Of a DNA stretch of 64,000 bases, positions 11,667-20,562 are shown in pieces. A program made the position numbers and the translations under genes. The stretch comes from Microbacterium arborescens (GTDB lineage Bacteria; Actinomycetota; Actinomycetes; Actinomycetales; Microbacteriaceae): positions 682,001 to 746,000 of the forward strand of contig QNUV01000041.1 in NCBI GenBank assembly GCA_003339645.1, read 5' to 3'. Each line of letters opens with the position of its first letter. Positions within the stretch are counted from its first letter, which is position 1. Below the pieces are notes generated by a model. The model made no database searches. It saw only the letters and a program-made list of their open reading frames with translations, and had not been told where the DNA came from.

Positions 11667-11929
11667 TTGTCAGATCAGCTCACCCCGCAGGAGATCGCCT
11701 GGCTTGACCGGGAGCACCGCCGCGCCGTCAGCCGAGTTTCGCCTCCTCGATCGGGCTGTTCGGGCTCGGTCACCCCGAGGTGCTCGTCTTCGGGCTGAAT
11801 GACGCGAACGCGGGCCTCTCATCGACGACGTCGTGGCGCGCGTGCGGGCCGGGTCGGACCTCACGGTCGGAGAGGTGGTGTCGTTCCCCGGTTGGGGCGC
11901 ATCGCGTGAAGGGGACCTTCCGCGCCTGA
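11667..11929 (+). pseudogene. decayed DUF4262-family gene
   Basis: Fragments of one protein family appear in three reading frames in order. Frame from a TTG at 11667 (GGAGG at 11658-11662) gives SDQLTPQEIAWLDREHRRAV; from about 11732 a second frame gives SFASSIGLFGLGHPEVLVFG followed by LNDANAGL; from about 11821 a third gives IDDVVARVRAGSDLTVGEVV then SFPGW. These match the start and core of DUF4262 proteins. An internal deletion after HRRAV, a one-base shift near 11818, another near 11900 and loss of the C-terminal half show decay rather than one sequencing error. Function of the intact family is unknown. Confidence 0.7.
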
Positions 11930-11943
11930 GCGGAGGTCCGGGA

Positions 11944-13641
11944 TCAGCCCGCGAGGAGCCGATCGCGGACCTGGCGGCGCAGCACCTTGCCGATCATCGA
12001 CTTCGGGAGCTCGTCGACGACGACCACCCGGCGCGGCACCTTGTAGGGCGTCAGGATTCCGCGGCAGAAGTCCTTCACGTCGGCCTCGTCGATCGTCGCC
12101 CCCGGGGCGGCGACCACCGCGGCCACCACTTCCTCGCCGGAGTGCTCGCTGGGGAGGCCGACGACGGCGGCATCGGCGATCTGCGGGTGCTGACGCAGCG
12201 CGATCTCGACCTCGGTCGGGGCGACGTTGAAGCCGCCGGTGATGATGAGTTCCTTGATCCGGTCGACGATCCGCACGAATCCTGCCTCGTCGATGGTCAC
12301 GATGTCGCCCGTGCGGAACCAGCCGTCGACGAAGACCTTCTCCGTCTCCTCGGGCTTGCCGTAGTAGCCGGTGAACACCTGGGGGCCGCGGACCAGCAGT
12401 TCGCCCCGCCCGCCCGGCTCGACGTCGCGCGTCGGTTCGTCCGGGTCCACGACGCGGCACTCCGTGCCCGGAAGCGGCAGGCCGACGGTGCCGGGGAGGC
12501 GGTTCTCGGCCACAGGATTGGCCATCAGGACGGGGGAGCATTCCGACAGCCCGTATCCCTCGACGAGGTATCCGCCCGTCGATGCTTCGAACGGGACCAC
12601 GAGCTCGTGAGGGAGGGCCATCGCGCCGGAGATCGCGACCTGCGTTCCCGCGAGCGACACTCCCGCGGCATCGGCCGCCCCGAGCAGGCGCTCGGCGATC
12701 GGCGGCACCAGGGGCAGGAGAGTGGCCGGATGGCGCTTGTGTACCGCGAGCACGAGTGCCGGATCGAACTTCGGGAAGAGGACGAGCCGCGCACCCATCG
12801 ACATCGCGAAAGTGAGACAGAGGGTCAGGCCGTACGCATGGAACATCGGTAGCACGGCGTAGACGACGCACCCCGCGCCGCGTTCGATCGTCGGGGTCCA
12901 CGCCTGCGCCTGGGCGGCGTTCGCCAGGAGGTTGCGATGGGTGAGCGCCGCGCCCTTGGGGTTGCCCGTCGTGCCGCTGGTGTACTGGATGAGCGCGAGA
13001 TCGCCCGTGGTCGGACCCACGTGGCTTGCCGGCAGGGGATCGTGGCGCTCGGCATCCGACCAGAATCCGTGCACGCGATTGCGGGGCACGGGAGAGGTGA
13101 GCGCCTCCCGCGACTCCCGCGCCTTGGCGATGGGCAGGCGCAGCGCCGCGCGCATGTGGAACGGCATAGCCGTGGTGATGTCGACGGCGATCACGGCGTT
13201 GAGCGCCAGATCGTCGGGGAAGTCGAGCAGCACCGACACGAGCTTGCTCCAGACGATGGCGACCTTCGCGCCGTGGTCCTCGAACTGCTTGCGCATCTCA
13301 CGTGCCGTGTAGAGCGGGTTGTGCTCGATGACGACGGCTCCCAGACGTAGAACGGCGTAGAAGGCCACGATGTGCTGCGGGCAGTTGGGCAGAACGATCG
13401 CGACCCGGTCGCCGCGGCGCACTCCGGCATCCCGCAGGTACGCCGCCGCTCGTTCGATCCGGTCCTGCAGCTGCTGGTACGAGACCGTGCGGCCGAAGAA
13501 CTCCAGGGCCGGGGCGTCGGGATGCTCCCGTGCCGACGTCGCGACGATGTCGACGAGCGAGCCCTCGATGGGCGGGAGATCCTCCGGCACCCCGTCGGCG
13601 TAGCTGGCGATCCAGGGACGTGGCGGGTCGTAGGTCGTCAC
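11944..13641 (-). CDS. long-chain fatty acid-CoA ligase (FadD-like)
   Basis: Adenylate-forming enzyme that activates fatty acids as acyl-CoA. The 565-residue product carries the P-loop YTSGTTGNPKGAALTHRN, VEGYGLSECSPV, the hinge segment DGWFRTGDIV, KELIITGGFNVAPTEVE, and the catalytic lysine in PKSMIGKVLRR. Two thioesterase genes lie elsewhere in the window but not adjacent. The GTG start is six bases after TAGGGT, so the transcript is probably leaderless. It is divergent from gatC with a 52 bp gap. Acyl chain preference cannot be inferred. Confidence 0.9.
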   Translation of the reverse strand: MTTYDPPRPWIASYADGVPEDLPPIEGSLVDIVATSAREHPDAPALEFFGRTVSYQQLQDRIERAAAYLRDAGVRRGDRVAIVLPNCPQHIVAFYAVLRLGAVVIEHNPLYTAREMRKQFEDHGAKVAIVWSKLVSVLLDFPDDLALNAVIAVDITTAMPFHMRAALRLPIAKARESREALTSPVPRNRVHGFWSDAERHDPLPASHVGPTTGDLALIQYTSGTTGNPKGAALTHRNLLANAAQAQAWTPTIERGAGCVVYAVLPMFHAYGLTLCLTFAMSMGARLVLFPKFDPALVLAVHKRHPATLLPLVPPIAERLLGAADAAGVSLAGTQVAISGAMALPHELVVPFEASTGGYLVEGYGLSECSPVLMANPVAENRLPGTVGLPLPGTECRVVDPDEPTRDVEPGGRGELLVRGPQVFTGYYGKPEETEKVFVDGWFRTGDIVTIDEAGFVRIVDRIKELIITGGFNVAPTEVEIALRQHPQIADAAVVGLPSEHSGEEVVAAVVAAPGATIDEADVKDFCRGILTPYKVPRRVVVVDELPKSMIGKVLRRQVRDRLLAG

Positions 13642-13647
13642 GCTGAC

Positions 13648-13653
13648 ACCCTA
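13648..13653 (-). promoter_or_regulatory. -10 element of the fatty acyl-CoA ligase gene (leaderless)
   Basis: Minus-strand TAGGGT is six bases from the GTG start at 13641. Confidence 0.5.
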
Positions 13654-13681
13654 CGGGTCTCGCGGGCGATCGGCCCCCAAC

Positions 13682-13687
13682 TAGAAT
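13682..13687 (+). promoter_or_regulatory. -10 element of gatC (leaderless)
   Basis: TAGAAT is six bases before the gatC GTG. It should drive the whole gatCAB unit. Confidence 0.6.
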
Positions 13688-13693
13688 CGTGGG

Positions 13694-13993
13694 GTGTCTG
13701 AAATCACCCCCGATCTCGTGCGCCACCTCGGCGTGCTCGCCCGGATCCAGCTGAACGACGAGGAGGTCGAGCGTCTCACGGGACAGCTCGACGCGATCGT
13801 CGACAACATCGCGAAGGTGTCGGAGGTGGCGACGCCGGATGTCCCGGCGACGAGCCACCCGATCGCTCTGGAGAACGTCTTCCGCGAGGACGTCCCCGGC
13901 GAGATGCTCTCGGTCGAGCAGGTGCTCCGGAACGCGCCCGAACGCGCTGACGACCGCTTCCGCGTGACCGCGATCCTGGGGGAGGAGCAGTGA
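13694..13993 (+). CDS. gatC: Asp-tRNA(Asn)/Glu-tRNA(Gln) amidotransferase subunit C
   Basis: Small 99-residue subunit that wraps around GatA and GatB in the transamidosome, which converts Glu-tRNA(Gln) and Asp-tRNA(Asn) to the correct amides. The family segments [20 protein letters not shown] and [14 protein letters not shown] are clear, as is the C-terminal RVTAILG tail. The GTG at 13694 follows TAGAAT by six bases. The stop overlaps the gatA start (GTGA), so the subunits are translationally coupled. Confidence 0.95.
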   Translation: MSEITPDLVRHLGVLARIQLNDEEVERLTGQLDAIVDNIAKVSEVATPDVPATSHPIALENVFREDVPGEMLSVEQVLRNAPERADDRFRVTAILGEEQ

Positions 13994-15501
13994 GCGACAT
14001 GATCCGCCTCAGTGCGGCCGAGCTCGCCGCGCGCCTGGCCGACGGCAGCGTCAGCAGTGTCGAGGTGACGCAGGCGCACCTCGACCGCATCGCGGCGGTC
14101 GATGGAGACGTGCATGCGTTCCTACACGTCTCCGACCACGCCCTGGAGGTGGCGGGCGAGATCGACGCTCGCCGTGCTGCCGGTGAGGAGCTCGGCGAGC
14201 TGGCGGGCGTCCCCCTCGCGATCAAGGACGTCCTGGTCACCACGGACATGCCGTCGACGAGCGGGTCGAAGATCCTCGAGGGCTTCATGTCGCCGTACGA
14301 CGCGACAGTCGTCTCCCGCGCCCGCGCCGCGGGACTGGTCCCGCTCGGCAAGACGAACATGGACGAGTTCGCGATGGGCTCCTCGACGGAGCACTCCGCG
14401 TATGGACCGACCCGCAACCCGTGGGACCTCGACCGCATCCCCGGCGGCTCCGGCGGCGGTTCCGCCGCCGCTGTCGCCGCGTTCGAGGCGCCGCTCGCCC
14501 TCGGTTCCGACACCGGCGGTTCGATCCGCCAGCCCGCGCACGTGACGGGCACGGTCGGAGTCAAGCCGACGTATGGCGGCGTGAGCCGCTACGGTTCCAT
14601 CGCCCTCGCCTCGAGCCTCGACCAGGTCGGTCCTGTCTCCCGCACCGTTCTCGACTCGGCTCTGCTGCACGACGTCATCGGCGGCCACGACCCGCACGAC
14701 TCGACGTCGCTCGCGGACCGGTGGCCCTCCTTCGCCGCTGCAGCGCGCGAAGGCGCGCGCGGGGATGTGCTGCGCGGACTCAAGGTCGGCGTCATCCGCG
14801 AGCTCGCCGATGTCGGCTTCCAGCCCGGCGTCAGCGCGTCGTTCCGCGCGTCGCTGGCAGCGATGGAGGCGCAGGGTGCCGAGATCGTCGAGATCAGCGC
14901 ACCGCACTTCGAGTACGGGGTCGCGGCGTACTACCTGATCCTCCCGGCCGAGGCGTCGAGCAACCTCGCGAAGTTCGACTCGGTGCGCTTCGGACTTCGC
15001 CTCGACGTGCCCGGCGGCACCGTCGAGGACGTCATGTCGGCGACCCGCGAAGCCGGCTTCGGCGACGAGGTCAAGCGCCGCATCATCCTCGGCACCTACG
15101 CTTTGTCGGCGGGCTACTACGACGCCTACTACGGCAGCGCCCAGAAGGTGCGGACGCTCATCCAGCGCGACTTCGACGAGGCCTTCGCGCAGGTCGACGT
15201 CATCGCTACTCCGTCCGCGCCCACCACCGCGTTCCGGCTCGGCGAGCAGATCGACGATCCGCTGCAGATGTACCTGAACGACGTGACGACCATTCCCGTC
15301 AACCTCGCCGGAGTCCCGGGGATCTCCATCCCGTCGGGACTGTCGGATGACGACGGGCTGCCGGTCGGCATCCAGTTCGTCGCTCCTGCGCGCCAGGACG
15401 CACAGCTGTACCGTGTGGGCGCCGCGCTTGAGACCCTGCTCGTCGACAGCTGGGGCGGCCCCCTGCTCGACCGCGCACCGATCCTGGGAGGGGCACGCTG
15501 A
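13990..15501 (+). CDS. gatA: Asp-tRNA(Asn)/Glu-tRNA(Gln) amidotransferase subunit A
   Basis: Amidase subunit that releases ammonia from glutamine and channels it to GatB. The 503-residue protein keeps the amidase signature from [11 protein letters not shown] to [10 protein letters not shown]. The Ser-cisSer-Lys triad is intact at Lys79 (AIKD), Ser154 and Ser178, the same numbering as in well-studied GatA proteins. It overlaps gatC by 4 nt and touches the gatB start by 1 nt (TGATG), so all three subunits should be made together. Confidence 0.97.
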   Translation: MSDMIRLSAAELAARLADGSVSSVEVTQAHLDRIAAVDGDVHAFLHVSDHALEVAGEIDARRAAGEELGELAGVPLAIKDVLVTTDMPSTSGSKILEGFMSPYDATVVSRARAAGLVPLGKTNMDEFAMGSSTEHSAYGPTRNPWDLDRIPGGSGGGSAAAVAAFEAPLALGSDTGGSIRQPAHVTGTVGVKPTYGGVSRYGSIALASSLDQVGPVSRTVLDSALLHDVIGGHDPHDSTSLADRWPSFAAAAREGARGDVLRGLKVGVIRELADVGFQPGVSASFRASLAAMEAQGAEIVEISAPHFEYGVAAYYLILPAEASSNLAKFDSVRFGLRLDVPGGTVEDVMSATREAGFGDEVKRRIILGTYALSAGYYDAYYGSAQKVRTLIQRDFDEAFAQVDVIATPSAPTTAFRLGEQIDDPLQMYLNDVTTIPVNLAGVPGISIPSGLSDDDGLPVGIQFVAPARQDAQLYRVGAALETLLVDSWGGPLLDRAPILGGAR

Positions 15502-17018
15502 TGGCTGCCAAGGTCGCACTGATGGACTTCGACAAGGCGCTGGAGCTCTTCGAGCCCGTGCTCGGCTTCGAGGTGCACGTCGAGCTCAACACGCGCACGA
15601 AGATGTTCTCGCCGGCTGCGAACCCGGCTCACCCCGACAACCACGGCGCTGCTCCGAACACGCTCGTGGCGCCCGTCGACATGGGCCTGCCCGGGGCGCT
15701 GCCGGTCGTCAACGAGACGGCTATCCGGTCATCGATCAGCCTGGGCCTCGCGCTCGGCTGCTCGATCGCGCCGTCGAGCCGCTTCGCGCGGAAGAACTAC
15801 TTCTACCCGGATCTCGGCAAGAACTACCAGATCTCGCAGTACGACGAACCGATCGCGTTCGAGGGCGCGGTCGAGGTGGAGCTCTCCGACGGCACGACCG
15901 TGACCGTCGATATCGAGCGTGCGCACATGGAGGAGGATGCCGGCAAGCTCACCCACATGGGTGGGGCGGCCGGCCGTATCCAGGGAGCCGAGTTCTCGCT
16001 GGTCGACTACAACCGGGCAGGAGTGCCGCTCGTCGAGATCGTGACCAAGCCGATCTTCGGCGCCGAGCACCGTGCGCCGGAGATCGCGAAAGCCTACGTC
16101 CGCACCATTCGTGACATCGTCATCGGCCTGGGCATCTCGGAGGCGCGCCTCGAGCGCGGCAACCTGCGCTGCGACGCGAACGTGTCGCTTCGTCCTCGGG
16201 GTCAGCACAAGCTCGGCACGCGCACCGAGACGAAGAACGTCAACTCGATGCGCTCCGTCGAGCGCGCGGTGCGCTACGAGATCCAGCGTCAGGCCGCCAT
16301 CCTGGCCGAGGGTGGAACCATCACGCAGGAGACCCGGCACTGGCACGAGGACACCGGGACGACCTCGCCGGGTCGTCCGAAGTCGGATGCCGACGACTAC
16401 CGGTACTTCCCCGAGCCCGATCTGCTGCCGGTCGCGCCGTCGCCCGAGCTGATCGAGGAGCTCCGCGCGGCCCTTCCCGAGCCGCCGACCGCTCGGCGGC
16501 GCCGGCTGCAGGGCGAATGGGGCTTCACCGACCTCGAGTTCCAGGACGTCGTCAACGGCGGTCTGCTCGCGGAGGTCGATGCGACGGTCGCAGCAGGGGC
16601 GTCGCCGACCTCGGCGCGCAAGTGGTGGACCGGCGAGATCACCCGCGTCGCGAACGCGCGTGGCGCCGAGCCGCAGGCACTGGTCTCGCCCGCCGACGTG
16701 GCTGCGCTGCAAAAGCTCGTGGATGCCGGCACGCTCACCGACAAGCTGGCGCGTCAGGTGCTCGAAGGCGTCATCGACGGCGAAGGGTCGCCGCAGGAGG
16801 TCGTGGATTCGCGCGGCCTGGCCGTCGTGTCCGACGACGGCGCGCTGATCGCCGCGATCGACGACGCCCTCGCCGCCCAGCCCGACGTCCTGGCGAAGAT
16901 CAAGGACGGAAAGGTGCAGGCCGCGGGAGCGGTGATCGGCGCGGTCATGAAGGCCATGAAGGGGCAGGCCGACGCGGCGCGCGTGCGCGAGCTGATCCTC
17001 GAGCGCGCGGCGCAGTAG
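15501..17018 (+). CDS. gatB: Asp-tRNA(Asn)/Glu-tRNA(Gln) amidotransferase subunit B
   Basis: Kinase and transamidase subunit that activates the misacylated Glu/Asp and transfers ammonia. The 505-residue protein shows [17 protein letters not shown], the cradle segment [40 protein letters not shown] in overlapping parts, TETKNVNS and the C-terminal YqeY-like tail ending in [13 protein letters not shown]-like residues. It completes a gatCAB operon, implying that this organism makes Gln-tRNA and/or Asn-tRNA indirectly. A long perfect hairpin follows the gene. Confidence 0.97.
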   Translation: MAAKVALMDFDKALELFEPVLGFEVHVELNTRTKMFSPAANPAHPDNHGAAPNTLVAPVDMGLPGALPVVNETAIRSSISLGLALGCSIAPSSRFARKNYFYPDLGKNYQISQYDEPIAFEGAVEVELSDGTTVTVDIERAHMEEDAGKLTHMGGAAGRIQGAEFSLVDYNRAGVPLVEIVTKPIFGAEHRAPEIAKAYVRTIRDIVIGLGISEARLERGNLRCDANVSLRPRGQHKLGTRTETKNVNSMRSVERAVRYEIQRQAAILAEGGTITQETRHWHEDTGTTSPGRPKSDADDYRYFPEPDLLPVAPSPELIEELRAALPEPPTARRRRLQGEWGFTDLEFQDVVNGGLLAEVDATVAAGASPTSARKWWTGEITRVANARGAEPQALVSPADVAALQKLVDAGTLTDKLARQVLEGVIDGEGSPQEVVDSRGLAVVSDDGALIAAIDDALAAQPDVLAKIKDGKVQAAGAVIGAVMKAMKGQADAARVRELILERAAQ

Positions 17019-17040
17019 GCGGCGCCACTGCGCGCACCAC

Positions 17041-17089
17041 AGGCGGCGCCGCCGGCATCCTCGAGCGACGAGGGCCGGCGGCGCCGCCT
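17041..17089 (+). terminator. terminator-like hairpin after gatB
   Basis: AGGCGGCGCCGCCGGC (17041-17056) and its exact complement at 17074-17089 form a 16-bp all-matched stem with a 17-nt loop. No U tract follows, as is common for actinobacterial hairpins. It separates gatCAB from dinB. Confidence 0.6.
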
Positions 17090-17139
17090 CGTCGTCGGAC
17101 GACCGCTCCGGTGTCCGCGGCAGAGGCGAGAATAGAGGC

Positions 17140-18399
17140 ATGGGACGAGGCGACGGGACAGGACGCATCGTGTCGCCGCCGGATGCGGACGACGCGGGCA
17201 CGCGAATCCTCCATGTCGACATGGACGCCTTCTACGCGGCCGTCGCGGTGCTGGACGATCCGTCGCTCGCGGGAAAGCCGATCATCGTCGGCGGCGTCGA
17301 GCGCCGGGGCGTCGTGTCGAGCGCCTCGTACGAAGCGAGGCGCTTCGGCGTCCGGTCGGCGATGCCGGTTGCACGCGCCCTGCAACTGTGCCCGCAGGCG
17401 ATCGTGGTCCCGACGGCGTTCGAGCGCTACGCCGAGCTCTCGCAGCGTGTGATGGAGATCTTCCGATCGATCACGCCCTTGGTCGAGCCGCTGTCGATCG
17501 ACGAGGCGTTTCTCGACGTGAGCGGTGCTCGTCGGCTCTGGGGGAGTCCACGCGAGATCGCGCAGCTCATCCGCGCCCGCGTGCTGAGCGAGACCGGCCT
17601 CACGTGCAGCGTCGGGGTCGCGGCGACCAAGCACGTCGCGAAGATGGCGTCGACGATCTCCAAGCCCGACGGTCTGCTCGTCGTCGCCGAGCACCAGACG
17701 CTCCGCTTCCTCGGCGGCCGGCCGGTCGGCGCGTTGTGGGGCGTCGGACCGAAGGCGGCCGAGGCGCTCCTCACCCGCGGCATCCGGACGGTCGCCGACG
17801 TCTGGGACACTCCGAGGCCCGTCCTCGATCGAGCGCTCGGGCCGGCCATGGGTGAGCGCGTCTGGCACCTCTCGCGCGGACACGACGCGCGCCAGGTGCA
17901 GACCGAGCGCGCGGAGAAGAGCGTCTCGCACGAGGAGACCTTCTCGCGCGACGTCTCCGACCTCACGGTGCTCCGGTCCGAGCTGAGGCGTCTGGCCGAC
18001 CGCGTCGGCGCGCGACTGCGTGCGGGTGGCTGGGAGGCCGGGACCGTATCGATCAAGGTCCGCCTGAGCGACTTCTCGACGTACTCCCGCTCGCAGACCC
18101 TGCCCTTGGCGACCAATGTCGGGCAGCGCATCGGGTCGGCGGCGATCGAGCTGCTCTCGACGGTCGAGCTGTCGCAACCGGTGAGACTCATCGGCGTCCG
18201 CGCGGAGAAGCTGCGTCCGGACGGCACCGGCGGCCTGACGCTCTGGGACGACGACGAGGAATGGCGGCGCGTCGATGATGCGCTCGACGGAGCCCGGGCC
18301 CGTTTCGGCCGGGGCGCGGTGACGCGAGCGAGCGTGCTCGGACCCCGCCGAGACGTCGGCGCCATGCCGACCAATCCACGCCCCGGCCACGAACACTGA
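17140..18399 (+). CDS. dinB: DNA polymerase IV (Y family)
   Basis: Error-prone translesion polymerase, 419 residues. Catalytic acidic motifs are intact: HVDMDAFYAAVAVLDDP near the N-terminus and LSIDEAFLDVSG around residue 120. The palm lysine/serine region (SVGVAATKHVAKMAS) and the helix-hairpin-helix GVGPKAAEALLTRGI are present, followed by a little-finger domain. GAGAAT six bases before the ATG resembles the leaderless -10 pattern but lacks the first T. No clear LexA box was recognised in the short upstream region. A classic C-terminal beta-clamp motif is not evident. Confidence 0.93.
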   Translation: MGRGDGTGRIVSPPDADDAGTRILHVDMDAFYAAVAVLDDPSLAGKPIIVGGVERRGVVSSASYEARRFGVRSAMPVARALQLCPQAIVVPTAFERYAELSQRVMEIFRSITPLVEPLSIDEAFLDVSGARRLWGSPREIAQLIRARVLSETGLTCSVGVAATKHVAKMASTISKPDGLLVVAEHQTLRFLGGRPVGALWGVGPKAAEALLTRGIRTVADVWDTPRPVLDRALGPAMGERVWHLSRGHDARQVQTERAEKSVSHEETFSRDVSDLTVLRSELRRLADRVGARLRAGGWEAGTVSIKVRLSDFSTYSRSQTLPLATNVGQRIGSAAIELLSTVELSQPVRLIGVRAEKLRPDGTGGLTLWDDDEEWRRVDDALDGARARFGRGAVTRASVLGPRRDVGAMPTNPRPGHEH

Positions 18400-18427
18400 C
18401 ACCTGTACCGCGGCGCCCGGAGAAGGG

Positions 18428-18433
18428 TACGGT
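18428..18433 (+). promoter_or_regulatory. -10 element of the GerW-like gene (leaderless)
   Basis: TACGGT is six bases before the ATG at 18440. Confidence 0.45.
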
Positions 18434-18439
18434 GGGTCC

Positions 18440-18760
18440 ATGCCCAACCTCGCACTCGAACTCGGCAAGCAGACCGCGAACCTCGGCGTCACCAGCGTCT
18501 ACGGCGAACAGCAGGATGTCGACGGCATCAGGCTCATCCCCGTCGCGCTGACGTGGAGCGGCTTCGGGGCCGGCGAGGACGACGAGGGGAACAGCGGTGG
18601 CGGTGGCGGCGGTTACGCCATCCCCGTCGGGGCGTACGTGCGCAAGGGCGACGATCTGCGATTCGAGCCGAACCTCGTCTCTCTCGTCGCCGTCGGCATC
18701 CCGTTCGTCTGGGTCGTGGGACGCGCTCTCAGCCGTGTCATCCGCGCCCTCAAGAAGTAG
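18440..18760 (+). CDS. GerW/YtfJ-like family protein
   Basis: Protein of 106 residues resembling the GerW (YtfJ) family: short N-terminal helix, a VYGEQQDVDGIRLIPVALTW strand, a glycine-rich loop with six consecutive Gly, then a YAIPVGAYVRKGDDLRF strand and a C-terminal hydrophobic helix (VSLVAVGIPFVWVVGRAL). In Bacillus the family is linked to spore germination, but it is widespread in non-sporulating actinobacteria where its job is unknown. The C-terminal helix suggests membrane anchoring. It overlaps the next gene by 26 nt. Confidence 0.7.
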   Translation: MPNLALELGKQTANLGVTSVYGEQQDVDGIRLIPVALTWSGFGAGEDDEGNSGGGGGGYAIPVGAYVRKGDDLRFEPNLVSLVAVGIPFVWVVGRALSRVIRALKK

Positions 18761-19313
18761 GGTCGCCGCGCGTCTGACCACTGCGGCGCTCATCCGTACC
18801 GTGCTCGGCGAAACCTCGCCGGGCGATGTCGTGATCATCGACGGGCGCAGCGGCGCGGGAAAGTCCACGCTCGCGCGCGAGCTGCAGCGGCAGTGGAGCG
18901 GCCCGCGAACGCCGCAGCTGGTGGCACTCGACGAGCTGTATCCCGGCTGGGACGGCCTCGCGGCGGGCGCCGAGTACGCCGTCGCGCGTGTGCTCGCCCC
19001 TCGTCGCACGGGCGCTACGGCGCGCTGGCAGCAGTGGGATTGGACGGCGGACCGCTACGGACCCGAACGGGCCGTCGGCGCTGACGAGACGATCCTCCTC
19101 GAAGGCAGCGGAGCGCTCACCGCCGCGGCCGCAGCCTTCGCGACGGTCAGTATCTGGTTGGACGCCCCGAGCGAGCTGCGCAAGCGGCGTGCCCTGGACC
19201 GCGACGGTGAGGCGTACCGTCCGCATTGGGATCGCTGGGCCGCGCAGGAGGAGGACCATATCGCTCGAAACGATCCTCGAGGTCTCGCGACGCACGTCGT
19301 CGAACTCGTCTGA
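18735..19313 (+). CDS. P-loop kinase of the uridine kinase-like group
   Basis: Small ATP-binding protein of 192 residues with a Walker A motif (DGRSGAGKSTLA), a mid-protein LVALDELYPGWDGL segment, and a lid-like basic stretch LRKRRALDRDG. Uridine kinase and panK-like proteins share this layout; the phosphoryl acceptor is unknown. The open frame extends further upstream, but GTG at 18735, inside the end of the GerW-like gene, gives a normal N-terminus. Its stop codon directly abuts the stop of the convergent DUF2017 gene. Confidence 0.7.
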   Translation: MSSAPSRSRVAARLTTAALIRTVLGETSPGDVVIIDGRSGAGKSTLARELQRQWSGPRTPQLVALDELYPGWDGLAAGAEYAVARVLAPRRTGATARWQQWDWTADRYGPERAVGADETILLEGSGALTAAAAAFATVSIWLDAPSELRKRRALDRDGEAYRPHWDRWAAQEEDHIARNDPRGLATHVVELV

Positions 19314-19784
19314 TCAGCCGTCGAGTGCCTGCAGCAGCATCTCCTGACGGTATCCCAGCCACTCGTAGACGTCGAAGCGCGGGTCACCCACCGGCATGAT
19401 GCTCTCGTCGCTGATGCCGATGCGTTCCGCCAGCACGAGCCGGAGGCCGGCGAGCGTCCGAAGCCACGCGGTCTGCTCCTGCGGACCGAGTGTGAGCCCA
19501 TCGCCGGATGCCGGATCGACCGAGCGGCCCTGTGCAGCTCTCGTGAGCGTGGCGAGCACGAGACGCGCGTCGGAGGCGCGCGTCGCCGCGACATCGTCTC
19601 GAGTGAGCGCGCGGAACTCCGCCGCGGCATCCGCATCGTCGGGGTACGCGTCGGGGGAGAGGCGCTTGGCGGCAGGGTCGCGGGGATCGTCGGGCGCGGT
19701 GACCAGCTCGAGGTACTGGTCGACCAGCTCCTGGAGATAATCCGCCTCGGCTGGGGGCAGCGCGAACGCGACGGAGGCGGTCAT
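19314..19784 (-). CDS. DUF2017 family protein
   Basis: Uncharacterised 156-residue actinobacterial protein, mostly helical, with the family pattern of LPPAEADYLQELVDQYLELV near the start and PRFDVYEWLGYRQEMLLQAL at the end. No catalytic motif or membrane segment. Its ATG overlaps the clpS stop (ATGA), so it is translationally coupled to the N-degron adaptor. This clpS-DUF2017 order is recurrent in actinobacteria, which suggests but does not prove a role in ClpS/ClpC proteolysis. Confidence 0.8.
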   Translation of the reverse strand: MTASVAFALPPAEADYLQELVDQYLELVTAPDDPRDPAAKRLSPDAYPDDADAAAEFRALTRDDVAATRASDARLVLATLTRAAQGRSVDPASGDGLTLGPQEQTAWLRTLAGLRLVLAERIGISDESIMPVGDPRFDVYEWLGYRQEMLLQALDG

Positions 19785-20071
19785 GCGCCGGCCCGCCGCA
19801 CGGTCGCCCAGAGGCCGAACTCGTGCATCGCGCGGGTGTGGGCCTCCATCGCCTCGCGCGGCCCCTCGGCGACGATCGCGTGCCCGTCGTGATGGACGGC
19901 GAGCATGAGCTGCGTCGCGCGATCGCGCGAGTATCCGAAGTAGGTCCGGAAGACATGGACGACGTACGACATGAGGTTCACGGGATCGTTCCACACGACG
20001 GTCTGCCACGGTTCGTCGGGGGCGGCGCGGAGATCGGTCTCGCGGTCGAGGTCGGGAAGGGCGGTGCTCAT
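19781..20071 (-). CDS. clpS: ATP-dependent Clp protease adaptor ClpS
   Basis: Adaptor that delivers proteins with destabilising N-terminal residues to ClpC/ClpA. The 96-residue product keeps the core WQTVVWNDPVNLMSYVVHVF, where the Asn-Asp pair contacts the N-degron amino group, and the later AVHHDGHAIVAEGPREAME segment. A further in-frame ATG at 20080 exists, but the ATG at 20071 sits in a TGATG junction with the upstream zincin gene. It is the middle gene of a coupled zincin-clpS-DUF2017 unit. Confidence 0.93.
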   Translation of the reverse strand: MSTALPDLDRETDLRAAPDEPWQTVVWNDPVNLMSYVVHVFRTYFGYSRDRATQLMLAVHHDGHAIVAEGPREAMEAHTRAMHEFGLWATVRRAGA

Positions 20072-20421
20072 CACGCCCATCCGAGCTCGTGCAGGCGGTC
20101 ATCGTCGATGCCGTAGAAGTGGGCGATCTCATGGACGAGGGTGGTGTGGATCTCGTCGCTCAGGCTCGCGACATCATCGCAGGCGTGCAGGTGCGGCTCG
20201 CGGTACACGATGATCCGGTCCGGCAGCTCGCCCTGCCCGTAGCGGTCGCGCTCGGTGAGGGCGTAACCGTCGTAGAGGCCGAGCAGGTCGAGACTGCCGT
20301 CTTCCGGGCGGTCTTCCACGACGAAGATGACGTTGTCGAGTCCGTCGACCATGTCGTCGGGGAGGCGATCGAGTTCGGCGGTCACGAGGAGCTCGAACTC
20401 CTCGACATCCATCTCGATCAT
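20071..20421 (-). CDS. zincin-like metallopeptidase family protein
   Basis: Protein of 116 residues of the Zincin_1 (PF06262-like) family. The zinc motif HEIAHFYGIDD (HExxH plus downstream Asp) is close to the C-terminus and the acidic N-terminal segment MDVEEFELLVTAELDRLP is typical. Substrate unknown. The ORF extends upstream into tRNA-His, which cannot be coding; ATG at 20421, with a GGGAG about eight bases ahead, is the sensible start. It is coupled to clpS by a TGATG overlap. Confidence 0.85.
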   Translation of the reverse strand: MIEMDVEEFELLVTAELDRLPDDMVDGLDNVIFVVEDRPEDGSLDLLGLYDGYALTERDRYGQGELPDRIIVYREPHLHACDDVASLSDEIHTTLVHEIAHFYGIDDDRLHELGWA

Positions 20422-20448
20422 CTGCACTCCCGGACCGGGGTGTTTACG

Positions 20449-20525
20449 TGGGGTGGCTAACGGGACTTGAACCCGCGACCCCCGCGACCACAACGCGGTG
20501 CTCTACCAACTGAGCTATAGCCACC
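20449..20525 (-). tRNA. tRNA-His (anticodon GTG)
   Basis: Minus-strand cloverleaf with the extra 5' G(-1) pairing the discriminator C, D-loop CTCAGTTGGTAGAG, anticodon loop TTGTGGT and T-arm GGGTTCAAGTCCC. The 3' CCA is encoded. A TACAAT hexamer (20562-20557) about 30 bp upstream is a likely -10. A CCCGGT/ACCGGG hairpin at 20532-20546 lies between orn and the tRNA. Confidence 0.96.
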
Positions 20526-20531
20526 ATGTCT

Positions 20532-20546
20532 CCCGGTGAAACCGGG
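20532..20546 (-). terminator. small hairpin between orn and tRNA-His
   Basis: CCCGGT (20532-20537) and ACCGGG (20541-20546) form a 6-bp stem with a 3-nt loop just after the orn stop. It is short and could be a weak terminator or part of the tRNA precursor leader. Confidence 0.35.
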
Positions 20547-20562
20547 CAACCAGACGATTGTA

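Noticed and set aside
11667-11929. Programmed frameshifting in the DUF4262-like gene
   Set aside because: Several shifts, an internal deletion and a missing C-terminus, with no slippery heptamer, fit decay better.
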